Part shown: one piece after another, positions 22,301-32,220 of the stretch
Layout: each line of letters starts with the position of its first letter
Position numbering within the stretch: the first letter of the stretch is position 1
Assembly (NCBI RefSeq): GCF_004337985.1
Contig: NC_043742.1
Location: forward strand, 4,329,259 to 4,393,258
Direction of reading: 5' to 3'
Source of the DNA: Pyricularia pennisetigena
Lineage: Eukaryota; Ascomycota; Sordariomycetes; Magnaporthales; Pyriculariaceae
Length of the DNA stretch: 64,000 bases
Notes under the pieces: generated by a model
Database searches by the model: none
The model's input: only the letters and a program-made list of their open reading frames with translations
Told to the model about the DNA's origin: nothing
Made by a program: the position numbers and the translations under genes

Positions 22301-22845
22301 CTTTGTTGTAACGCAAATGGGGTGGATATGGAAGTTCCAGTGAAGATTGAAGAAATAATCAGCTATGTTGGCGGTTGATGTTAGCTTTTTTTTAGATTTG
22401 GGAGGGAGGATCTCTACATCTTTATATTCGCTTGGTATCATATTTTTTTCTCAATTGGTAAGTTGGTTTGGGACTAAACGCGCGGTCAGAATGCCATAAC
22501 AGTTGGGCGAGACTCAAACCCCGACAGTTCTCGGAGGTTGTGAAGATACTTGCAACGGCAACATAAGCTGGCCGCTAACAACCACGTTTGCTAGTTCCAG
22601 TCGTCTGGAAATTTGAGCGAGAGCCACGAGCCGAGGTAAGACGGTCATAATACCTGAAGCCCAGAAGCACCCTTGCATTCCGATCCAGCTCGGGACAACC
22701 TCATGCTGTGGATAAACAACTTGGGCCAAAGGAATTGCAACCACCATGAAGGCCAAAATGAACTGGTCTAAATCAATTCATGTAGCCCTTGAATACACAT
22801 AGTCTCGTAGTTATACACGTATATCTTTACATTATTATATACATT
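22301..22845. other. Intergenic, 545 bp
   Basis: Between the DJ-1-like start and the Obg stop. A short hydrophobic minus-strand frame at 22514-22756 was considered and rejected. No other feature seen. Confidence 0.55.
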
Positions 22846-24579
22846 CTACTCGTCCAATAATCCTACAGTCCAGTGGATGACTCGGTCGATACCCTGCCCC
22901 TTGATGGCGCTGACTGGTATGGCCGCACAGTCGTCTATCCAAGCTCCCGCTATGCCGCTGGGATGTGGCTCCTCTCCCGCTGTAATCTTGGCCAGGTAAC
23001 CTCTTAGCTCATCGAAGTTCTCCTTTGTTGAAGGCAAGTCTGCCTTGGTGGCGACCACAAACCAAGGCTTCGACGCAATGTGTAGCCCAGAGATGGCTTC
23101 AGGGGCGGGAGGATTGTCAGCCGAGAGAGGCGAGCCATAGCCGCCAATGTTGTTGGAATGGTTAGGCTCGCCGTCGTCGCTCCACTCGATCCTGGCATCA
23201 CGCTCGCGATCCTTTTCCTCATCCTCTTTCATTTGTGCGTACTGTCCGACCTCATGCCAGAGTGCTTTGAGTGCCTTGACCGCATTGCCAGCGCTCAGAT
23301 CAAGTACGAATGCCAGCACACCGGCGCGCTCGACGTGGCGCAGAAACGCCATACCAAGACCTTTGTCGAGATGGGCTCCTTCTATCAGACCAGGAATATC
23401 AGCGACGGTGAACCGGGTCCGCGGGACCACCTCGGTGTCATCCTCGCCAGTGATACCGTACGGCAGGTCGTCGCTGTGACGTGGCACACGGCGAACGCTT
23501 CGGACGAGCGGTTTTCCTTTGTTGTTGTCCAGAACAACTGTCCCAATGTTTGGCTTCAACGTCGTAAATGCCCAAGCACCAACTCGAGCTCTGCTGTTCG
23601 AAAGAGCGCGCACCAAAGTACTCTTCCCGGCGTTGGGTAGCCCTACCAAGCCCACATCGGCCAGAAGTTTGAGCTCCAGCTCCAGCTTCATCGACATGGG
23701 ACGTTCTCCCTTGGTTGCAAACATCGGCTTTGGCCGTTCCCTGGATAGAAAGTGCGGGTTTCCCAGACCCCCTATTCCGCCTGCAGCCAGAAGAATCGGC
23801 CTACGGGTCGGTTGCGACAGGTCGAGAAGAACTGGGGCTGCAGGTTGCGAGTAGTACCTTGTCCTCTTTGGTAGGCGCAGCGGAAGATCGAGGTTCTTTC
23901 GCTCCGTAGTGTTCATGCCTGGGTAAAGTAACCATTTGTGGCGGAAAGGGTCCACTGGCGCTTCCTCCTCGGCCAATTCTTCCCCGGCAGCATCCTCTAC
24001 AGACGCTTCCGCCACAGGCTCTACAGGCCTTCGTCTCCGTCCGTATAGTGCCTTTTCTAGCATGCGATCTTCCGTCTCAGGGTCGAAACGCGAAATCTCT
24101 CTCACGATAGTGCCGACGGGTACCTGGATTACTACATCGTCGCCCTTTTGGCCCGTCTTGGAGCTTCCCTGCCCGTGCTTGCCCGGAGCTGCCCTTATCG
24201 ACCGTTTTCTGGCCAGCTTGTGCAAAGAGGTCTGTCCATGTACGGCCTGGATGTAAACGTTGCCGCCATGGCCGCCGTCTCCACCGTTGGGGGGACCTTC
24301 CTCGACGTATGCCTCTCTCAGAAAAGATATGCAACCATTCCCACCGGCTCCGGCAGAAATGGTGATTTTGGCCTTGTCTGAGAAGTGGGGTGCTGAGTAG
24401 TCGTCAGGATCTGGGTTAAGCCTCGAGGATATGTCGGCAGCTGGCGTCTCGGTGATATAGTGACGATATTGCAGAAGCGGCGAAGCTGTCCGTCGAGTTT
24501 GTGCCGTGCCGGCTCGGAGCAAAAAAGGGTAAAGAAAGGGGAGTACCAGCTGTGGGGGCTTGGCGCATATAGGAGACAT
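22846..24579 (-). CDS. mtg2: Obg/CgtA-family GTPase, probably mitochondrial (Mtg2-like)
   Basis: Ribosome-assembly GTPase; in fungi Mtg2 acts on the large mitochondrial ribosomal subunit. Single exon, 577 aa. The N terminus is hydrophobic and Arg-containing with few acidic residues for about 42 residues, consistent with a mitochondrial presequence. The glycine-rich Obg fold follows (GAGGNGCISFLREA, GPPNGGDGGHGG, GKHGQGSSKTGQKG). The G domain has G1 GLPNAGKST (313-321), TTLKPNIG (switch I), G3 DIPGLIEGAH (394-403) and G4 TKAD (511-514, in place of NKxD). Odd point: an acidic insertion of about 40 residues (about 175-215) splits the Obg fold, and another charged insertion lies before G4. ATG 24579 was chosen as the first Met with a plausible presequence. 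Confidence 0.93.
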   Translation of the reverse strand: MSPICAKPPQLVLPFLYPFLLRAGTAQTRRTASPLLQYRHYITETPAADISSRLNPDPDDYSAPHFSDKAKITISAGAGGNGCISFLREAYVEEGPPNGGDGGHGGNVYIQAVHGQTSLHKLARKRSIRAAPGKHGQGSSKTGQKGDDVVIQVPVGTIVREISRFDPETEDRMLEKALYGRRRRPVEPVAEASVEDAAGEELAEEEAPVDPFRHKWLLYPGMNTTERKNLDLPLRLPKRTRYYSQPAAPVLLDLSQPTRRPILLAAGGIGGLGNPHFLSRERPKPMFATKGERPMSMKLELELKLLADVGLVGLPNAGKSTLVRALSNSRARVGAWAFTTLKPNIGTVVLDNNKGKPLVRSVRRVPRHSDDLPYGITGEDDTEVVPRTRFTVADIPGLIEGAHLDKGLGMAFLRHVERAGVLAFVLDLSAGNAVKALKALWHEVGQYAQMKEDEEKDRERDARIEWSDDGEPNHSNNIGGYGSPLSADNPPAPEAISGLHIASKPWFVVATKADLPSTKENFDELRGYLAKITAGEEPHPSGIAGAWIDDCAAIPVSAIKGQGIDRVIHWTVGLLDE

Positions 24580-25630
24580 CTCTGGCTACTATTTGTTCGT
24601 CCAGCCCACGGCGCGGGTGAGGCTCCTTTTGATACAATAACGGCGCGGCTCGCATCAGGGACCAAATCTATTGGTGATCAAAAGTCGAACTCCAAGCTTG
24701 GTACGTACCCATGCAGAAAGCTTTCTGATAACAAAGATAAGAGGGCATTTTTGCAGGTGGATCCCAGCTTATGGGGCGATGAACTAATTAGTTAGTGGAA
24801 GTAAGTGGTTTTTTTTTTTTTTTTTTTTTTCCTTTTAGCTAGCTAACTGACCCTTGTCTCAATCTCGCATCTTGTCGCTGTTACAATTTAGCCCGCATTC
24901 GCAGTTGTGAAAGAAGGCCGTTTCCAACAACGTCCGAAATATTTATTGTTCTTGGATCGGGACATGTCGCCTCCAGGATTATATGTACTACTGTGGACAA
25001 GACGGTAGCTAACTACTATAGTTCAATTCAAGGTGACGCCATTGATGAGGTCGGGCTGGAATGGTAAAAAAAAAATTGTTGAAACGACACCTTGAATATC
25101 TCTGGGTCAGCGACGGTAAGTTACTTCCGTCGAATGTGCGCATCGTTTATTGGATAGACGGACAAATGCATTCCAATGGAAACGCACAACGATGACCCGC
25201 TCCGTTCGATGGAAAGAATCGAGTGTTAATTCTACTGGACCGACCAACTGACCATCAGCGTGATGCCAGGTGTTCGTCGGGCATACATGCACCGCAGCCC
25301 CACTGTTCTGTATATAGACGGACGGGTGCAGCTTTTACTGGTGTAGTATATTGGTCTACGCCCGTAGTGGGTTCCGTAAGTATCTGTCTTCTCTGTCTTC
25401 ACGTACCTCGGGCGTGACTTGGTCCAGGGCAGCAATCATGCATGCTGTTGTTGTAATTTACCCCGACTTTGGTTTGAGATTGGCGTTCCATTTCTCCTCA
25501 GTTGGAGTTGCGGTGTATGTAACCCGGAACGCTTTCTCGACCCTGATGCCCTCCCCTGTGGGCCTGTCTAGTCTCATTTGATTCTGTCTATGACATGTAG
25601 CAGTGTTGGATTTCTTTTACCTTAGCCTTT

Positions 25631-25642
25631 TTCTCTCTCTCT

Positions 25643-25679
<37 letters not shown>
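25631..25679. repeat. (CT)n tract followed by T34
   Basis: An alternating CT run is followed by 34 T, the longest homopolymer in the window. It is in non-coding DNA. Confidence 0.85.
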
Positions 25680-27069
25680 CTTTTTCTCCCTTTCTACTCC
25701 TCCTTGATCTTACGTGTGGTGTGCTTTTCTCGAACTCCATTTGCTCATTCCGATCTTTTGGGTTAATTGGTGGATTACTTCGTCCTCTATCCACAAGTTA
25801 CGGTCAAGTACATTTTGTGGAAGTAGCCCAACACCGCCAGTCTCGCCGCTGCAGCGTAACCCAACTTTTTCTCACAAATCGCGCGTTAGCGTCGCCATCT
25901 GCTCCCCACAGACAAGACTTGGTCTCAAATTGGCCGGGTACCCTGTCGTTTAGCCGCATATCTTGTTGTCTTTATTTCACCATTTAGGAACATAGGGCTG
26001 CGGTGTGGCTGTCAGTTAAACCTGCCACCTGCCTCCTTGGTTCTTTTTTTTTCTGCCCGGTCTTGTGTCAATGGTAACTTTGCAGATACGGTGAAGTTGG
26101 AGCCGATAACACGTCCATTCCTGTACAACTTGCCTCAACACTAAATAAGCGGGGGAATAGGGCTTTTTTTTTTTTTATGCTCTTTCTTGGGTACCTCCCT
26201 ACCTACTAACAGGTACTCAAGTCGCATTACGCAGTAAACACAAAGGCATTGCATCGTCGATCCCTGCTCTATTATCACGTTGGGCAGAATTGCTTGACAG
26301 TCAGCCAGTTGGGGCGTCCAGGGCCCGGATCACGGCCACGGACGGGCCAAGATACAATACCGGCGATTGGGCCGGGGGCTTGCTGCAAGCTGCATGCCCA
26401 CGAGCCTCCGCATTCGAGCCACGACAGCGACCCAGCCAGACTAGACTGAAAGTGTATAACCCACATTCTCTGGCATTCGCTAGGCCATAACCTGCCGACT
26501 CCTTTTTTTCATTGTTTTTGTTGTTACTCAAGTATCTTTGCGGGAAACAGCAATTGTCTGGTTGGGCATCTTCTTGTCTGCACTGCAATCTATAACCATA
26601 TTTCGCCACTGGAGACGACAGAAGAAAAACAAGGATTAACCAAGCCTTTTTTATTTTTATTTTTTATTTTTTTGTTGTTGTTGTTTATTGCTTCTACTAC
26701 CCGCCAGTCCCCACGGAGTACATATTTCTATACACCGTCACTGGAATCCCGAGTTTCCGACAGGCAGTTGGATGCTGTTGGGATCCACGCAGACGAAGCT
26801 CATCTTGCCCAGCATCCGCAAGTAGCCAGCAGCAGTTGCAGGTGCAGCGACAATAACAACACTACCGTATCAGCTCACTGCCTGCATACTCATTCAAGAC
26901 TGCCCACATTTTGCTTGCTTGACTTGCTGCCGGTTGTCTACTGTTGCATTGCTTTTGCGGCTCTAATCCCAGTAAGTCCAAGTATCTCGTACCCTTATTA
27001 TCTACCTATCCTTTATGTACCAAGTAGGTATGCTTCATCGTCTCTTTCCCATCACTGCTGTTTCTCTCA

Positions 27070-27104
27070 CCACACACCCACACACCCACACACCCACACA
27101 CACA
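27070..27104. repeat. CACACC/CA microsatellite
   Basis: Imperfect tandem CACACC units ending in (CA)n, in the probable 5' leader of the 27340 gene. Confidence 0.85.
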
Positions 27105-27339
27105 ATCTCTCACCCGTTCTCCTCTCCTATCTCATTCTCTTCCAGCACATGTTCTATAAGCTCCTTGTCCCTGGTTGGACCGCAGGGCTTCCTATGGGAG
27201 CAGGGCATTCACTTCCAATTACGATTTCAACTTCTTATACTTAATCACTACACACTACACTTCAATAAACTGTCCCAAAACTTCTACTCGCTGCTTGATC
27301 CCTTGACCATTTCCGTGTTAAGCACCTCCAACTGAGACA

Positions 27340-28129
27340 ATGGGTAGTAGCAAGCACGCAGGACGAAGGAGGTCCGTCTCCAAAATGGACCCCGATTGTG
27401 CGATATGCCGGAGGCCAGCCACTGTCCGATGTGATTGTGAAGCCAAAGGTCTGGAGGAGGCCGTCAGACAGGCCGAGGCTAAGTTGATGTCAAGGGTGTA
27501 CGAAGATATACGGTATGTGAACACTTTCAGGCCCTCACATCTGTTCCCGACGAGCCTTGATATCGTGTAACATATTGGCTAACAGCCATCACAGGGAATG
27601 GGTGCGAGGTCGAGCTCAAGATTATGTCTTGTCAGTCTATCATAAGCAAGCCGAAAGACGAAAGCAGGAACACACAAAGCACATGGAGCGTCTGACGGCA
27701 CACTCATATCACCATTTCCACCATCCATCATACCATGACGAGATAGCGGCTGCCCAGGCCACCCTCAAGAGGGGCATCGACACCGACTGGCAGGCTGCCG
27801 TCTATAGGTATCCCGAAGTTCTCGAGTACTTCTATGGACTCGTCAACATTACACTCCCTCGTGACAGCGATCCCGAAGTACGGAATCCACCTCTTGACTC
27901 TCCATCGAGCCACAAAAGGGTCAGCCGTAGGGGCAGCGGTGGCGGGCCAGGGGCCCTGGCAAGTGTCAGCTTCGCCCCGCCGCCTCCACCCCTCGAGGAT
28001 GAAAGGAGAACCCCGGGGCCACCATCACGGCGACATTCCTTCAGGCCACCTCCAGGACCACCTCCAGGACCTCATTTCTCTTACCATACGCCGTACTACG
28101 GAGGAGTCCGCAGGAACCATCTGGAGTGA
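27340..28129 (+). CDS. Conserved-looking fungal protein with CX2C...CXC motif, function unknown
   Basis: Two exons, 27340-27512 and 27595-28129, give 235 aa. The intron has donor GTATGT and a GCTAAC branch point; the join restores YEDIREWVRGRAQDYVL. Residues 20-33 read CAICRRPATVRCDC, a likely small zinc site (Cys20, 23, 31, 33), followed by a helix rich in Glu/Ala (KGLEEAVRQAEAKLM). The middle is helical, with a His-rich stretch around HSYHHFHHPSYHDE; the C-terminal third is low-complexity, rich in Pro, Ser and Arg (PPPPPLEDERRT, PPPGPPPGPH). No enzyme motif is visible. The layout suggests a small scaffold or zinc-binding adaptor, but no function is assigned. It is convergent with bfr1. Confidence 0.8.
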
Positions 28130-29036
28130 ATGGCTTCGCGCCTATGATATGAGATTGAGGATTTTGTTACATAAGATTGTTTGTTTGTTTTTTTGTTTCT
28201 TGTCACACCAATTTGCCCCACGACATTATTTTCTCTCCCACGAAGAACACGACTGTAATGAGGAAAAAAGGACTTTTGTTTTCATCAAAAGACCGTTCGC
28301 AGGCGGCATACTGGAGACCACATTCTGAAGTTTTTTTTTTCTTGTTTTCTCTTGCATAGCAGCTGGAGAACAGGTATCTTTTCTCGTCTAATTTCGCCAT
28401 GCATCTTGTTTTCCCTATGTGCTTCGCGCAGTCACATTAGAAACGGCGGTCTGTTGGCTCGTTGCTGCTGGCTCCTCCCTGCTGTCACCGGAGGTGTTTA
28501 CGACTATGGGCCGCTCCTTTGTACATTTGGATCGCACGAGTCTCCCGACACATACCAAGGAGGAAACCCATTCAACCTGGTCGAGGACTAAGTGCCACAA
28601 ATTCGAAATATTCCCAGCCATTTGCCTCTACCTGGCCTTGGGGTTCTTGGACCCTGGAGTTTATCAGCCCCTTGAGTGGGCAAGCCATATTGAAAATTAC
28701 GAGCTGGTACTGTCACTGCCCAACAAAGAAGTCCTATGGCCACTTGTTTCGGTCACATGCACATCAAAGCATGACAGCGAGACCCAGGTCAAATTACCAA
28801 ATTTCACTCTACTCTTGGCATCCCTCCGAATTGAATATAATAATAGAGCTAGTTAAGAAACACACGCTATATAGCCCAAAATTATTGAAAGCCGTTTTGA
28901 TACTCCCAGGTGCGAAATTATGTAGGGAAATAGCCAGTGAAGCGTGAATGCCACAAGACCTTTTGGGCCATCATGACACGAAATCAGTTCAGTTTTTCGA
29001 TTCTGCAGGTTGCGTCTTCTGAGCAGCAGGGCGCAG
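28130..29036. other. Intergenic, about 900 bp, between convergent genes
   Basis: Contains the two 3' flanks. Short overlapping plus-strand frames (28419-28856 and 28462-28947) have no family resemblance and were not accepted. Confidence 0.55.
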
Positions 29037-30653
29037 CTATGCCTTGGTCTCCTCATCTTTCTTGTCCTCAATGGCAGTCTCCTTGAGGTCCGAGGTCACG
29101 CCCGCGACAGCCTTGTCCTCTTTGCTGTCGCCGTTGGCATCATTGCCAGCAGCCTCTTCAGCCTCTATCTTCTCAATCTCCTTCTTTGCCTTGTCGATGT
29201 TCTGTTTCGTGCACTGTTAGCATGTACTCTGATAACGAAATTCCAAAAACAGTCATTCATGGGGGCGATACTAACCTTCTGAGTCTGAGCAGCTTGGTCA
29301 GACTTCCAGTGTTCGAGCTTGGCTTTGGCCTTCTCAAGCACAGTAGGAACATCAGCTGCGCTCATGGGTGGCTCGATACCCATGAATGCGCAGTCTTCCA
29401 TGACGGATGGCGGGCAGCTGAACTTTCCGGTGCCAGCGGCATCCGTAGCAGCATTGCTCTTCTTTCCCTTCTTGCCCTTCTTAACGGCCGGGGCGTACTC
29501 ATCATCGCGATCCTTCTTGCTCATCAGGCGAGTCCCCTTGAGGCCGGAGTCGTCAACCTTACGCGTAGCCTCGGCGGAAAGACCGCTGCTGGCCAGGAGC
29601 GGCGCCCTGGTCTCGCCCTGGTGCGACGGGTCGAAGAAGCGGATCAAGCTGTTGGCGCGGCGGATCTCCTCGAGGTAAGCAGGGTCACTGGCTTCGGCAA
29701 GCATCTTCTTGGCGCGCTCCATCTTGAACTCCTGAGCTCTCTTTGCTTCCTCAGCCTTCCTCCGCTCCCTGGCCTTTTGCTTGGCCTCCCACTCATAGTT
29801 GGAGTAGGCCTTCTTTTGCGCGTAGTACTCGTCCTTGATCTTGCGGATGGCCTCAAACTTCTCGCGCTGCTCGTTCTGTAGCTTGGTACGCTCGTCACGG
29901 AGGCTGGAAAGACCCTTGTATGCTTCATCCTGTTCGGCCTTGATGGCGTCTATCTCGGCCTGGATCTTGTTGTACTGCTCGCTGAGTGCCTTCTGCTCTG
30001 GGTTGTCCATGCTGTCCTTGACCTCCTTGATCTTGTTGCGGAGGTCGTCAATCTCCTTTTGCTGGTTGTCGAACTGGGCAAAGTTCTTGCGCAGCTTCCT
30101 GAGGTTGGACATCTCGTCGAGTGCCTTCTTCTCATCCACAATCCTCATGGTGCCGCCCTCGATCTGCTTCTCAAGGCGGGAGATCTCACGATCCACCTCC
30201 TCGACGCTCTTGAAGTTGACCTTTCCACGAGCATTCTTCTGCTCAGCGATGCGGCTGCGGAGCTGCTCGTCGAGGCGCTTGATCTGGTCCTGCTTAGTCT
30301 GGCGTGCGTTCTTGCCTCCAGCCTGCTTCTGGCGGATCTCGTTTGCTTGTGCAATCAGTTCTTGGCGACGCTTCTGCGTCGGGTTCGGGGCATCCTTGTT
30401 CTTGTTGGGCTGAGCGATGTCGATTTTGGCCTTGATGGCGTTCTATGAGGGCTTGTACGGTTAGACCTGGACGTAACAGACCCTTTGTTGACAAGCAACA
30501 AGACCAAAGAGGCGGAGAGTAGAAGCTCACGTATTTGGCCATGACCTCCGAGTGTTCCTTCTCAGCCTGAGCCAGCTTCTCTTTGTAAGCGGCTTCATCA
30601 GGCTTTGTAGGCCTACCTGCCGGAGCAGCCGTGGTAGTGGCAGCTTCAGCCAT
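29037..30653 (-). CDS. bfr1: Nuclear segregation / mRNP protein Bfr1
   Basis: Polyribosome- and ER-associated mRNP component of the Bfr1 family, involved in secretion-linked mRNA regulation and ploidy control in yeast. Three exons, 30653-30531, 30442-29276 and 29201-29037, encode 484 aa. The start reads MAEAATTTAAPAGRPTKPDE, then long continuous coiled coil (RLDEQLRSRIAEQKN; VDREISRLEKQIEGGTMR; LRNKIKEVKDSMDN). The conserved middle includes DEYYAQKKAYSNYEWEAK, the alanine- and arginine-rich helix, and ASDPAYLEEIRRANSLIRFF. Near the C terminus is MEDCAFMGIEPPMSAADVP. The last exon is an acidic/lysine-rich tail. It is head to head with rpb5 (651 bp). Confidence 0.92.
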
Positions 30654-31304
30654 GGTGAGTGATATTGGGACGAATCGCAACTTTGGTGTCGTTGGAGCAG
30701 GACTGCAACCCTATGCACAAATTTCTCCCAGCAGCTTAAGCAAGCAGGAGCTTTGTGGCAGCAAAGGATCTTCGGGGAGACCAGTGCTAAAAAATGGAGA
30801 CGTTGTTGGGGTAGGGAAGGCCACCTCAGAAAGAGATTCGGAAAGTGACTTTTTTTTCACCGGAACCCCTTTCGCATTTAGCTTCCACCAAACTGGCCGA
30901 TGGAAATTCGTTGAACCCTTGCATTTCAGCGCACTCACTCCACCCACAGTTCGTTTATATGGAGACACGACGACAACTTGCGGGACCCCACCTTGAAGCC
31001 TGATTCTCCAATCATTTACCGTATAGCGGGGCAGGGCCACATCTGATAAGTGACGATAAGCTGGTGGAGCCTCGAATTTGTGCCTGGCCCAACCACGCAG
31101 CGCGCACCCCCAAAATCTGCGCCGTGACTTTTTGCTCCAAGCTCGGCATCACGAACTCAAAACATAACGCCGTCTATCGCATTTGGATCAACCGGACAAG
31201 GACTCAGCCTTGAAGACACCTACAGTAGCCAGAAGCCCCGTCTGCCAATTGACAAAAAAGATACCTGGTTAGAAACCGTGTTCATCTGCAAACCACCAAC
31301 AGCG
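30654..31304. promoter_or_regulatory. Divergent intergenic region bfr1 / rpb5
   Basis: 651 bp between two divergent starts; it holds both promoters. No specific site recognised. Confidence 0.5.
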
Positions 31305-32220
31305 ATGGACAGCAACGCGAGGCTTGCTGGGGCGCGTAAGCTATGGAGGGCTTGGAGGACGATACATCAGATGCTCTCGGACAGGGTATGGCATCATTCT
31401 ACGAATTTTGAGACATACAAACGCGCCAGCAAACCCTCTGGTCTTTGCACTTCAGTGATATGATATCAACCTTGGCGCTATTGGATTTTCGGGGTACTGA
31501 TTACTGGCTTCTTACATCGCAGGGCTACGAGCTGTCCGAAGAAGAATGCAATATCTCTATAGAACGTTTCCTTGCCGACTTCACCGACGGAAACGGCAAT
31601 GTAGAGTAAGTTTACGCGCCTAGGTGTCAGGGGGCCACAAAACAAATAGTACCAGCGCCTATCTAACACCATCGTCTCTGACCACGTTCAGTCAATCTAA
31701 ACTTTCCTTCTCGGCGCGACCCTCGGATGCCATGTTAAAACTGCACGCTCGCATCCCCACACCCACCGATCCAGACCCAGCTCCCGACTGCGGCTCCATT
31801 TGGGTCGAGTTCATCAACGAGGAGAAGATCGGTGTCGGCCGGACCAAGCAGTTCGTCGAGCAGCTTCTCCAATCCGGCAACCGCGATGGAATTCTTGTCA
31901 CGCAAGGTGCGCTGTCTTCCGGTGCTCGTCGCGCCCTCAGCGCAACCGGCTCCGGCGACAACAAGGTCGAGGCCTTCATGCTCGAGGATCTGCTGGTCAA
32001 CATTACGCACCACGAACTGGTTCCGAAGCACGTTATGCTCAGCAGGGTCGAGAAGAAAGCGCTCCTCGAGCGTTATAGGCTGAAGGAGACGCAGCTGCCG
32101 CGGATTCAGACCAAGGATCCGGTTGCGAGGTACTTGGGGCTGCAAAGGGGCAATGTGGTCAAGATTATAAGGCACAGTGAGACTGCTGGTAGATACGCCA
32201 GTTACCGTCTTACGGTATGA
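31305..32220 (+). CDS. rpb5: DNA-directed RNA polymerase subunit Rpb5 (shared Pol I/II/III)
   Basis: Common ABC27-type subunit of nuclear RNA polymerases I, II and III. Three exons, 31305-31385, 31523-31605 and 31692-32220, give 230 aa, close to the family's usual 210-230. The N-terminal jaw domain begins MDSNARLAGARKLWRAWRTI and continues across intron 1 to GYELSEEECNISIERFL. The C-terminal archaeal RpoH-like assembly domain has NITHHELVPKHVMLS, LPRIQTKDPVARYLGLQRG and ends RYASYRLTV, which is diagnostic. Intron 2 separates DGNGNVD from QSKLSFSAR. The chosen ATG (31305) gives the family-typical N terminus; codons upstream are not credible as protein. Confidence 0.96.

Larger units (their letters stand above)
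24580..27339. other. Gene-free stretch, about 2.8 kb, divergent promoter region
   Basis: Separates the divergent Obg gene and the 27340 gene. It contains T22 (24809-24830), a (CT)n-T34 tract (25631-25679) and CACAC(C) repeats (27070-27104). The last 700 bp before 27340 are pyrimidine-rich and open in frame for 190 codons but look like a 5' leader, not a protein. No gene is supported. Confidence 0.55.

Noticed and set aside
22514..22756. 80-codon hydrophobic minus-strand frame, transporter-like flavour
   Set aside because: Short, no splice continuation and no recognisable motif; could be a relic but cannot be supported.
26672..27244. 190-codon plus-strand frame before 27340
   Set aside because: Ser/His/Thr/Pro-rich reading of pyrimidine and CACACC repeats; more likely 5' leader.
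28419..28856. 145-codon plus-strand frame between the 27340 gene and bfr1
   Set aside because: Lies in the shared 3' flank of convergent genes, overlaps another frame, no motif.
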